This document shows positions 31,757 through 40,475 of a DNA stretch of 43,496 bases, one piece after another. The position numbers and the translations under genes were made by a program. The stretch lies in NCBI GenBank assembly GCA_028685185.1, contig JAQUEK010000006.1, positions 1 to 43,496 of the forward strand, read 5' to 3'. The notes beneath the pieces were generated by a model, which ran no database searches, was not told the DNA's origin, and saw only the letters and a list, made by a program, of their open reading frames with translations. The stretch's first letter is position 1, and every line of letters begins with the position of its first letter. Origin of the DNA: Candidatus Altimarinota bacterium (lineage in GTDB: Bacteria; Patescibacteriota; Gracilibacteria; BD1-5; UBA2023).

Positions 31757-32350
31757 ATGTATTCCTACGTCAAATGAAACATACTGAATATCGAAGACTG
31801 AAAGATATCCGTTTGTGTAAGCAACACTTGATTATGACTTGAAATCTTGGTTTCTCCGATAATATTATCCAAGATGAATACCTGAGATGAGGTTGAGCTG
31901 AATATCTACCATCATATCACAGAGGTTTCTCAGACACTTTTCTGATTTGAGAATTCAAATGAAAAGAAGCTTTTCAAAAGCCTTCTAAAAATAGATTGAA
32001 TCGGATGAAAAGCAGCTATAAATATTCTCGGGATGTGAATAAATAACCTTGTAAAAGCAATCGAAGATAGCGATGATAAGCTACTTTCAACTGTTCCATG
32101 AGTAGGTAAGAAAACTGCTTTAAAGATAATACTTGAAATGAAAAATAAGGTAAGTGCCGAGGATCTGTTTCAGCAAAGCGGAAATATTCCTTTATCCAAG
32201 GCTTACGATATAGAGATAATAGAAACCCTTATCTCTATGGGATATGAGAAAAGGAAAGTCGAAGAAATAGTAAAGAATATACCATCTGAAGTGGAGGATC
32301 TGAAAGAAAGGGTTGTTTACTGCATTAGATTCCTAAGTAATTCAAAATAA
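31757..32350 (+). CDS. ruvA: RuvA, Holliday junction branch-migration subunit
   Basis: RuvA tetramers bind four-way junctions and load RuvB. The 197-residue protein has the N-terminal OB-fold (MYSYVKGNILNIEDGKISV), HITEVSQTLFGFENSNEKKL, and tandem helix-hairpin-helix motifs (KIDGIGGKAAINILG, STVPGVGKKTALKIILEM). A C-terminal helical domain III follows (ETLISMGYEKRKVEEIV). Length is normal. ruvB and ruvC are not adjacent. It heads an operon: its TAA overlaps the ATG of the next gene (TAATG). Confidence 0.95.
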
Positions 32351-33429
32351 TGGATATTTCTATATTTACAGCAACCTGACATCATAATCTATGAGATGAG
32401 CTTATACTTTTAAAGGAATATGAGGTTTTCAAAGAGAACTATAAAAATGCGAATTTCAATATATTCACATATGACAAAGAAAGTTCCCTTATAAAGGATA
32501 AGGTGAACTATATCCAGTATTTCCCTACATGAATGTTTGCACATCCGTTTAAGAACATATGATATCTCATCAAGAATATAATCGTGATAATGAAATCTGA
32601 TATCGTCATAATCTGATGAGGATGATTGATATACGAAAATGAGTTCCAAAGTGCTCACTTCCCAATCATGCAATGGCTGTTCAGGATCATATTATCGAAA
32701 ATATTCGCAAAGAGAATAATATATTTTGCCGTCTGAATAAATATAAAGAAGCCATGATTCTTCAAAAGATTCCTTTTTTCAGGAAAAAAGGTTTTAATAA
32801 GCGTAAGGGATAAGGAAAGCTCTGAAACTCTAAACAGGCTATGAATAAGAAATATCGTGATAAATGATCCGGTTTTCCTGTTGAAGCCAGAGAAAAGAGA
32901 GAAAAATGATGGAAAAACCATATGAATATCTCTAAGGAAATGATATCTGAAAAATGAAGAGGAGAATATAAAGCAGATGATACTTTTCCTATCAAAGAAA
33001 TGATACAGGATAGTATTCTTATCCCACTCCATCCATCAGAAAGATGCTTTGGCAAATGACTATGTATTCCTGAAGGATATCTCAAAAAAGTATTGAATCG
33101 AGATGACTTCTGATATAAGAAAAACCCTTGACATGTATAAAAAGCTTGATTTTGTCATATGAATGAGATTCCATTCATTGATCCTTTCCTTAGTCTATAA
33201 TATACCTTTTCTTGCACTCAGCTACAGTCAGAAAACAGATGAGCTTCTCAAAGAATTCAAGTATGATCATAAGATGGATCCAAAAAGATTCGAATTTGAG
33301 AAATTCATTAAGATGTTTGAACATATCGAAGAAAATGAGTCTTTATTTGATTTTAAAGAAAATATACATATAATCGAAAAAGAATTTAAAAATAATATAT
33401 CTAACTTCTTAAAAAATGGATTGGAATAA
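32350..33429 (+). CDS. CsaB-like polysaccharide pyruvyl transferase, 359 aa
   Basis: Family members add pyruvate ketals to wall glycans, and CsaB does this on secondary wall polymers that hold S-layer proteins. The N-terminus shows SIFTATGHHNLGDELILL, the typical G-x-x-N-x-G-D-E signature. VIIGGGGLIYENE and IIYFAVGINIKKPGFFK follow in the first half. The second half has KTIGISLRKG and LDFVIGMRFHSLILSLVYNIPFLALSYSQKTDELL, read here as two pieces (VIGMRFHSLILSL and NIPFLALSYSQKTDEL), the family's active-site RxH region. It sits second in the ruvA operon and overlaps the next gene by 14 bases. A possible partner is the SLH-like tail of the M23 peptidase at 15-17 kb. Confidence 0.88.
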
Positions 33430-33871
33430 GTTAAAGGAAAGAGCAATAACTTTCAAGGATAAAGCTATGGATATGAAAGATAAGGCAGTTGAATTAGCTG
33501 AAAAATGAAAAGAGTATAAGCAAAAAGCTATAGATTTCGGTTCTGATACCATAAATAAGACTCCTATGGCATTAAAGATCATGGCTGATTACGAAAAAGT
33601 GAAAGCTGATAAATATCTTGTAATCCTATTTCTTAAGAAAGATGAGGACGAATCAAAAAAACTTCTATTGCAGATGCCTGTGATAATGTCAAGATGATGG
33701 ATCAACAGTGCAACAATAAGAACATGTTTCATAAATGAGGCTAAAGAAGTAAGCGATGGTCTGGAAATAACAAACGCTCCTGTTATCCTTACATACAAAT
33801 CATGAGAATTATCAAAGAAACTTGAAAATATAGAAGAGATTAAAGCTTTCATAAAAGAATTTAATATATAA
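33416..33871 (+). CDS. Unknown 151-aa protein, possibly thioredoxin-like
   Basis: The first 45 residues form a Lys-rich amphipathic helix with a repeated KxKAxDxxxxA pattern. The rest alternates strands and helices: YLVILFLKKDED, SATIRTCFINEAKEV, NAPVILTYKSGELSKKLENI, KAFIKEF. The strand-Pro-strand pattern near the end recalls the cis-Pro region of thioredoxin folds, but there is no CxxC, so this remains a guess. It overlaps the pyruvyl transferase gene and is followed by two small membrane proteins. Confidence 0.65.
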
Positions 33872-33885
33872 TTACAGTTTTTATC

Positions 33886-34071
33886 ATGACTTTAATTTAT
33901 GTTGCCATAGCCTTTCTTATAATCATATGAACCTTATTATGCCTGATATTACTTAGATTCTTATATATGATAAAAAGATTGGATAAGATATTAAGCTTTG
34001 TTCATGATATATTCAGCAAATGATTTACACACAATATTAAAGAGCTTCTGAAATTCAGATTTTATAAATAA
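33886..34071 (+). CDS. Small single-pass membrane protein, 61 aa (first of a pair)
   Basis: One transmembrane helix (about residues 3-26) is followed by a basic amphipathic tail KRLDKILSFVHDIFSKG... ending RFYK. Its layout matches the next gene (helix, then K-x-x-DK-x-x-x-F, then a basic end R-F-x-K), so the two look like tandem paralogues. Its TAA overlaps the next ATG. Confidence 0.65.
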
Positions 34072-34295
34072 TGATAAATAATATGGAACCAATTTCAATA
34101 CTTATATATCTTGCTATATTTTTCGTTGCAGTTATCTGAGTCCAGCTTATCATAACAATGTACTATGTTATCAGGGTCTCAAAGAAAGTCGATAAGGTAT
34201 CGAACTTCATAGATTGAACTTTGGACATATTCCAGACCCTTGAGAATATGCCGATTGAAATAGCAAAGCTTCTTGCTAAAAGATTCTTCAAATAA
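34071..34295 (+). CDS. Small single-pass membrane protein, 74 aa (second of a pair)
   Basis: One transmembrane helix (about residues 7-30) followed by VSKKVDKVSNFIDGTLDIF and the end LLAKRFFK. It parallels the preceding 61-aa protein in every segment. Coupled to it by TAATG overlap and ended by a strong terminator, so it closes the ruvA operon. The function is unknown. Both could be scaffold or envelope-associated subunits. Confidence 0.68.
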
Positions 34296-34301
34296 ATAAT
34301 C

Positions 34302-34336
34302 AAAAAAAAAACGACTAAGTCGTTTTTTTTTTTTTT
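34302..34336. terminator. Bidirectional terminator
   Basis: ACGAC / GTCGT stem extended by long A- and T-runs on the two sides. It serves the plus-strand operon and the convergent M29 peptidase gene. Confidence 0.85.
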
Positions 34337-34339
34337 GAT

Positions 34340-35539
34340 TTAAATCTGAAATTCTCAATTATCATATATCACGATACTCTCTCAATTTCATAGTTCAGCT
34401 GTCACTTTTCTGTTTGTTGTAGACATTATATCTGTATGGATGGCACTTTCATTGAATCACATCCTAGCCCAATCCTCTTTAGATTGAGAAGGCATATCTC
34501 AGGTGAATGCATCATGATATGAAGCTCCTACTGCAATATGCGTATTTCAGAATTCTCATCCGACATTCTCATCATATAAAGTCTCTCCCATGAATTTCGT
34601 TATCCTTGAAAATCTTCTGTCGGTAAGTGAGAATTCACCTATCTTGTCAGCATTTTCAGCTGCAATCATATCTTTTAGCAATTCCTCGTTTTCAGATGCC
34701 TTTGAACTTATAATGACTCAATCCTTGAATTCAAGTTCTATTCATCTTATTATATTTCAATATCTGTAAAGTGGCTGATTGAAACGAATCCATCCATTAG
34801 TACCTCTCCAATCCGGGGAAGTATATATCTCAAATGATGGTATATTCCTTCATGTTCATCCAAGCCACTGCCTTTTTTCTCATATTGTGATATGCAGATC
34901 AACATCTTCACCTTGCACATGTACCTTCTGGATATCCAGCTTATTCAGCTTTTCCTGGGTCTTTTCTATGGAATCCTGTATTTCTTGCCATTTAGCTATA
35001 GGATCATGTTCATCTAGAAAACATGCCTTAATTATCTCATTCCAATACTCTTCAATAGTCATTCATACATCTTCTGCCATTGCTTCAGTACCATAAAGCC
35101 CTATGGTCCATGTGAGCTTTCATGCATTCTCCTTTTCAGTGCGTGCATCCATATAAAATTTGGCTCATTTCTGGCGGCTTATTATCTTCTTGCTATCGAT
35201 TCACTTCAATTCGTATTTATCCCAGCTCGATACTATATGCAAAAAATGATCACATACATTTACGCGCTCCAATAAATATTTCTCCGGCCAAAAACCTATT
35301 TGCTCATCATTCGCCAATTCAAAGAAATCACGTCATACTCCTTCTGGGATATAATTCGTAATAAAATGTCATCAGGCTTCAAGGATGGATCTTTGCAATT
35401 CCACCAAAAGCGGTTTCGCACTTTCTGGAACATTCAGAAATACAACATCTCATTTCTTTATTCCTTCACCTCACCATAAGGCGAATTTTATCAAAACATC
35501 CGCATATTTTTTCAATATCTCCTGACTTGGTTCGAACAT
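34340..35539 (-). CDS. M29-family aminopeptidase, 399 aa
   Basis: The sequence follows the thermophilic aminopeptidase (M29) pattern of a two-metal exopeptidase. It starts MFEPSQEILKKYADVLIKFA and has GDVVFLNVPESAKPL and DVDLHITIGEKRQWLGGTGRN. Further on are NIPSFEIYTSPDWRGTNG (metal-binding Glu), IGEFSLTDRRFS (Glu/Asp), TLYDENVGGEFGNTHIAVG (Glu and His), and GFNESAIHTDIMS (His and Asp). The set of metal ligands is complete. Cytoplasmic peptide recycling is the likely role, useful to a cell feeding on peptides. A 54-aa ORF lies immediately upstream on the same strand. Confidence 0.93.
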
Positions 35540-35567
35540 AATCTGTATATTTAAAGATTAAAAATAA

Positions 35568-35732
35568 CTATTCACATTTCAGAGAATCTGTTTTATCCAA
35601 AATTCACACAACTTTTTCTGGAGATGAGTCCAAAGCTTTTTCAACTGAATTCTGATTATTTCAAGGCTGTATGTTTTCCGCTCAATCAAAACTGAATCTT
35701 TCATCAAATATACCTTCTAAGAATTTTCACAT
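35568..35732 (-). CDS. Small acidic protein, 54 aa
   Basis: MGKFLEGIFDERFSFDGAEN followed by a polar Asn/Ser/Glu tail. It has no membrane segment. The TAG stop lies 28 bases before the M29 peptidase start. The N-terminal amphipathic helix (FLEGIF) is the only structural feature. It may be a real leader gene of the operon or a chance ORF. Four UGA codons are read as Gly. Confidence 0.45.
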
Positions 35733-35883
35733 AATCAATGGTTTAATATTATTATAATTGTAATGCAATACTGCATTAAGCTCGATAATTATATTAAAAA
35801 ACGTATAAATATCAAAAAACATTAAAAAATTGACATTGCCATAAAAAAAATTACCTTATATACGACTAATCTTCAACTAAATC

Positions 35884-36309
35884 ATGAAAACATCATTTAC
35901 CAAAGAGGACTTAAATACAAGAGAGGCAATATGAGTTGTCATATATGATGATGAAAGAAAGGTTCTCATCCAAGATCATGTGAAACTTGATTTCTTCACT
36001 ATTCCCATCTGAAAAATAAAGGAATGAGAGGAAATAGAGGAAGTTATAAAACAGGAAGTTTTTGATGAAACAAATCTTAAAATCCTAAGCTACAGGAAAA
36101 TCTGAGAGAAAATCTGAGAATACGACTATGATTGAGTGATGATAAGAATAAAGACACACATATTCGAGGTTTTGGAATATGAATGAAAACTGATAAACAA
36201 AGAGGAGAAAAAACATAGATCAATGAGATTCATGGATACAGGTGAAATCAGGTGATTATCAAAAATATCAGATGCCACGAAATATTTCCTATCAACTCTT
36301 GATATATAA
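35884..36309 (+). CDS. Divergent Nudix-fold protein, 141 aa
   Basis: TREAIGVVIYDDERKVLIQDH and FTIPIGKIKEGEEIEEVIKQ lead into EVFDETNLKI. This covers the Nudix box, with G-x5-E and E-V-x-D-E in place, but with Gln where the canonical Arg of REUxEE stands. The metal-binding Glu residues are kept, so hydrolysis of a nucleoside diphosphate derivative is possible though not assured. The C-terminal strands (HRSMRFMDTGEIRGL) fit the fold. It is transcribed divergently from the small 54-aa gene and shares a bidirectional terminator with fusA. Confidence 0.82.
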
Positions 36310-36318
36310 TATTTGGCA

Positions 36319-36357
36319 AAATAAAAAACAGTTCGTTTCCGAACTGTTTTTTATTTT
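36319..36357. terminator. Bidirectional terminator between the Nudix gene and fusA
   Basis: A perfect stem, AAAATAAAAAACAGTTCG with its complement CGAACTGTTTTTTATTTT, around a four-base loop. It serves both convergent genes. Confidence 0.93.
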
Positions 36358-36368
36358 GAATTACGATA

Positions 36369-38504
36369 CTATTCCTCTTCTTCGAATTTGATTCATCTTT
36401 CGCTTCTGATTTTTTCAGTGATATTGCTAGGTACCTGTGAATAATGATGGAACTCCATAACATATGTTGCTCTTCATTGAGACATAGACCTAAGATCAGT
36501 TGAATAACCGAACATTTCTGATAATGGAACATAAGCCTTAAGGATTTTTGCCATTCATCTTTCGCTCATTTCAATGATCTGTCATCTTTTTGAATTAAGA
36601 TTTCCAAGAACATCTCACATGTATTCTTCTGGTGTATTCACTTCAACCAACATTACTGGCTCAAGAAGAACTGGCCTAGCTTTCTTTGTCGCTTCTCTGA
36701 AACATTTTGAAGCAGCAAGTTTAAATGAAAGCTCATTCGAATCTACATCATGGTAAGATCAGAAAGTCAAAGTAGCTCTTACATCAACAATAGGATAACC
36801 TGCGATTATACCTCTTGTATAAGATTCCTTCAATCATTTTTCAACTCATGGTATGTATTCTTTTGGTATAACTCAACCTACTATCTTATTAACGAAAACA
36901 CATTCATCTTTAAGTCCGATAGGATCAGCTTCTCTCATCTCAACAGTGATAGGTTCGAAAGTGATGATAACATGTCCGTATTGTCCACGACCTCAAGATT
37001 GCTTTGCATGCTTGAATTCTTGATCTTTAACCATTGTCGTGATAGTTTCCCTATAAGCAACCTGTGGAGCTCATACATTACACTCAACCTTGAATTCTCT
37101 TTTCATACGATCAACAATGATTTCAAGATGCAATTCACCCATTCATCCGATGATTGTTTGACCGGTTTCAGCATTTGAACTAACTCTGAAGGATGGATCT
37201 TCCTCAGCCAATTTGTTCAAAGCCATACCCATTCTTTCCTGATCAGCCTTTGTTTTCGGCTCAACTGATATATGTATAACTGGTTCTGGAAATTCCATTC
37301 TCTCAAGTACGATTGGTTTTTCAACTTCACATAAGGTATCTCAAGTCTTAGTATCTTTAAGTCAGATTACAGCTCAGATATTTCAAGCAGTGATTTCTGC
37401 GATCTCCTCCCTGTGGTTAGCATGCATCTGTAAAAGCCTTCCTATTCTTTCTTTTTCTCAGCTTACTGAATTAAGAACATAAGAACCTGATTTCAATACT
37501 CATGAATATACCCTTACGAAAGTTATTCTTCATACGAATGGATCAGTAGCGATCTTAAATGCAAGAGCACTTAATGGCTCCTTTACATCTTGTTTGTATG
37601 TTATCTTCTCTTCTATATCATCAACATCAGATCAAGTGATAGTACCGTTATTGATATCCATTGGTGATGGAAGGTAATCAACAACAGCATTAAGTACTAA
37701 TTGAACTCATTTGTTTGTCAATGCAGATCAGCAAACCAAAGGATAAAGTGCACTTGCGACAACTCAAACCCTTAATCATTTTTTGATATCTTCTATTGTC
37801 AATTCCTCTCATTCAAGATATTTGTTCATCAATTCATCAGTCTGCTCAGCAGCTTTTTCAACCAATTCCCCTCTCATTCTCAAAGCCTCTGACATTAAGT
37901 TTTCTGGAACAGGGATCTCAACAACAATCTCACCCATCTTTCCATCAAATCTATAAGCCTTCATCTCGACCAAATCAATGATTCCAGCGAAATCATTCTC
38001 TTCTCCGATAGGAAGCTGTATTGCGATAACTTTGTTTCAAGCCAATCTTTTCTTTATTGAATCATAAGTCATCTGAAAGCTTGCTCATGTCTTATCCATC
38101 TTATTTGCAAAAGCGATTCTAGGTACGTGGTATTTATCTGCTTGTTTCCATACAGTCTCTGATTGAGGCTCAACTCATTGAGAACCGTCAAATACTGCAA
38201 CTCAACCATCAAGAACTCTCATTGATCTTTCTACCTCGATAGTAAAATCAACGTGACCTGGAGTATCGATGATATTTATCTGGTGATCTTTCCAGAAACA
38301 TGTAGTAGCTGCAGAAGTGATAGTAATACCTCTTTCTTGCTCTTGAGCCATCCAATCCATGGTAGCTGCTCATTCATGTACTTCTCAGATTTTATGTGTT
38401 TTTCAAGTATAGAACAAAATACGTTCTGAAGTTGTTGTTTTACCTGCATCAATATGGGCTATGATACCGATATTTCTTAGATTTTTTAAATCCGTCGTAG
38501 CCAT
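36369..38504 (-). CDS. fusA: Elongation factor G
   Basis: EF-G drives ribosomal translocation with GTP. The 711-residue product is full length. It shows [20 protein letters not shown] (G1), the switch I stretch [34 protein letters not shown] (G3), [11 protein letters not shown] (G4), and CGSALTNKGV (G5). Domains II-V follow, with [33 protein letters not shown] and [13 protein letters not shown] codons replace Gly at many invariant places. It is not in the usual rpsL-rpsG-fusA-tuf string here. It stands alone, divergent from the tRNA-Met gene. Confidence 0.98.
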
Positions 38505-38623
38505 AGTTAAATAAGTTATAAGTTATAAGTAGTATTTTGGTCTCTAGTCCTTAGACTTTAGTCATTTTGGCTTACTAATCTAAAAACCAAAAATTAAAAA
38601 CCAAATACGATTTGGGTGAGCAA

Positions 38624-38685
38624 ATTTTATAGGAAAGTCGTGATTAGTCAAATTTAATTTGACTAATTTTTCTTTTAAATATAAT
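38624..38685. promoter_or_regulatory. Back-to-back promoters of fusA and tRNA-Met on one palindrome
   Basis: A perfect inverted repeat (38643-38667, arms ATTAGTCAAA / TTTGACTAAT) puts a TTGACT box on each strand. On the minus strand TTGACT (38651-38646) is followed after 16 bases by TAAAAT (38629-38624) toward fusA. On the plus strand TTGACT (38659-38664) is followed after 15 bases by TATAAT (38680-38685) toward the tRNA. The palindrome could also be an operator. Confidence 0.6.
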
Positions 38686-38698
38686 AAATTTCGCACAT

Positions 38699-38773
38699 GC
38701 CAATGTAGCTCAGTGGTAGAGCACAGGATTCATACCCCTGCGGTCGGTAGTTCAATTCTACTCATTGGCACCA
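38699..38773 (+). tRNA. tRNA-Met (elongator, anticodon CAU)
   Basis: Acceptor GCCAATG / CATTGGC, D-arm GCTCAGTGGTAGAGC, anticodon stem CAGGA-TTCATAC-CCCTG, T-arm with TTCAATT, discriminator A and encoded CCA. The GATTCATACC anticodon arm resembles elongator tRNA-Met. A lysidine-modified tRNA-Ile2 is the alternative for a CAU anticodon but fits less well. Confidence 0.9.
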
Positions 38774-38819
38774 GTTTTAAATTTGACATTTTTGAAATAT
38801 TCGTAGAATCAATCTACAT

Positions 38820-40475
38820 TTATATCGCGGAGTAGAGCAGTGGTAGCTCGCAAGGCTCATAACCTTGAGGTCGTAGGTTCGATTCCCACCTCCGCAACCA
38901 TAAAGGAATTAACACATTTTTACAATAATACAAAGGACTGTTTTCGGCTATCGGAAGCAGTTTTTTGTTGGTTAAAGTTTGGTTAGAGTTGATGTATTTG
39001 AGTTTGGTTAGAGTTTTTGGTTTAACTCTAACTTTCATACGGTCGATTATGGCTTCTATTTGAGAAGAAATCCACATTAAAAATATCTTATTTTTCTTCA
39101 AATCGCTTTGGTTAGAATAATAATTGATAGTCTTATCTTTTTTCATTTCTAATTCAAAAATTTCTTCTTTGTATTTATTATTAAGCATAGAATAATTTTC
39201 ATCTCCTATTTTTCACTCCATATATTTTTCTGTAAGGTTGATTTGTTTATTCTTCATTTCACTAATTCATACATCAATTTCTTTAAGTTGTGTATTATCT
39301 TGTATATTTTGATTATTTTTAAATTCATTCATTCCCTCCTTTATTTTTCTAATCATTTCAGAGCTTATTTGATATTTCTTAATTTGTTTTATTACCTGAA
39401 TTAATAAGCTTTTTTCCTGTAAAGGTTTTTCATTGCATTTTGTAGGAAAATTTGCGGATATTCCTCTACAACATCAGTAATATGTAAGATTTTTTGATTT
39501 TATGTGATATCAAGTTATGGATCTTCCGCAAGAACACTTAAAGGCTCATTGAAAAAGAAAATATTTCTGATTTCTCCTTCTTTTGTTATCTTGGTTTTTA
39601 AGATTAAGATATTTATTCCTGTTATCTTTTATGTTTTTGACTTTCAGAAATAGCTCTTCTGATATGATAGGTTCAATATCTAATTTGTATCTTTCTTCGA
39701 AAATTCCCGCAGTTTTAGCTCAAAAATATGGTAGTTCGTATGGTTTAAGATTCCATCTCATAGTTTTAAAGCCTGTAAATATCTCATGTCAAAGTATACT
39801 TTCTATAACTTTGTTGGTAATAGGCGTTCAATTTTGCCTTGTAAATCACTCTTTGATTAATTTTTCTGATAACGAAAGATAAGTATATTGTCAGCTCGAA
39901 TAAAGTTCAAATGTTCTCTTTATGAAATTTCATCTTTCAGGATCAATAATTGCTTTATTTTTTGCTATTTTAATATATCAGATAGGAATTACACTTCAAG
40001 AATGTTTTCATTCCATCATAGCACGTCTCATTCATAGTTTAGATTTAAAACTTAATTCTTCACTATATAATTGAGCTAAATTTCTTGAATTTCTTATTGA
40101 AAAATTTCCCATAGGTCCAGTCATTCAATAATTTTCTGTAATAGCCACGACCTGAACTCATCTCTTTTCGCAAAGATTTTCTAATGTGATAAAGTCGCTT
40201 CAATTTCTGCTTAATCTATCAAGTTTAAAAACAAGAAGATAATCGATTTTGTTTGTTGATATATAATTTAAAACTTCATTAAAGATTTTTCTTCAAATCT
40301 TCGGATTATATTTAATACTCCCTTTGAATGCAGAGTGTTTCTCTTCAAATTCTTTTAAAATATCAATACCCTGCTCTTGTGAATATCTCCTAATCTGAAA
40401 TATCTGCTCCTTAATACTCATTTCTGTTTGAGTATGTGCTCACGAAATACGAGCATAAGTTATTGCTGTTTTCAT
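38820..40475 (-). CDS. Large serine recombinase, 551 aa, C-terminus antisense to tRNA-fMet
   Basis: A site-specific integrase/excisionase of the large serine family. The N-terminal resolvase domain starts MKTAITYARISG with the nucleophilic Ser, then IKEQIFQIRRYSQEQGIDIL and LLVFKLDRLSRNGSDF with catalytic Arg residues. A recombinase domain (about 160-300, GFTRQNGTPITNKVIESIL) and a zinc ribbon (FKCSCGRSITGYH, then YGCCRG and a further Cys) follow, then a Lys/Glu-rich coiled coil. The last 45 residues are encoded antisense to the tRNA terminator and the whole initiator tRNA (for example GYEPCELPLLYSAI), so the true C-terminus was probably replaced on integration. Its start lies within the end of the upstream recombinase gene. 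Confidence 0.9.
38826..38900 (+). tRNA. Initiator tRNA-fMet (anticodon CAU)
   Basis: It shows the C1-A72 mismatch of bacterial initiators (CGCGGAG with CTCCGCA), D-arm GAGCAGTGGTAGCTC, anticodon loop CTCATAA on a short CAAGG/CCTTG stem, T-loop TTCGATT and ACCA end. The whole gene lies antisense within the 3' end of the serine recombinase reading frame. Confidence 0.96.
38936..38967 (+). terminator. Hairpin terminator downstream of the initiator tRNA
   Basis: An ACTG-TTTTC arm pairs imperfectly with GGAAGCAGT around ggctatc, followed by T6. It lies 36 bases after the tRNA CCA end, so it probably ends the tRNA transcript. It is inside the antisense recombinase frame. Confidence 0.6.
38967..39034. 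repeat. Cluster of short direct and inverted repeats near the element end
   Basis: GTTTGGTTAGAGTT occurs at 38977-38990 and again at 39002-39015. A degenerate copy (GTTGGTTAAAGTTT) precedes them, and an inverted copy (GGTTTAACTCTAAC) follows at about 39021-39034. They lie in the 3' end of the recombinase gene, a plausible place for recombinase-binding or attachment sites. Confidence 0.55.

Noticed and set aside
34779-35361. Plus-strand ORFs across the M29 peptidase
   Set aside because: The minus-strand gene carries the full set of metal-ligand motifs, so the plus-strand ORFs are shadows.
38820-38900. The C-terminal tail of the recombinase as a functional domain
   Set aside because: It is the complement of a tRNA gene, a familiar source of spurious protein tails. 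I treat it as a by-product of position rather than a domain.
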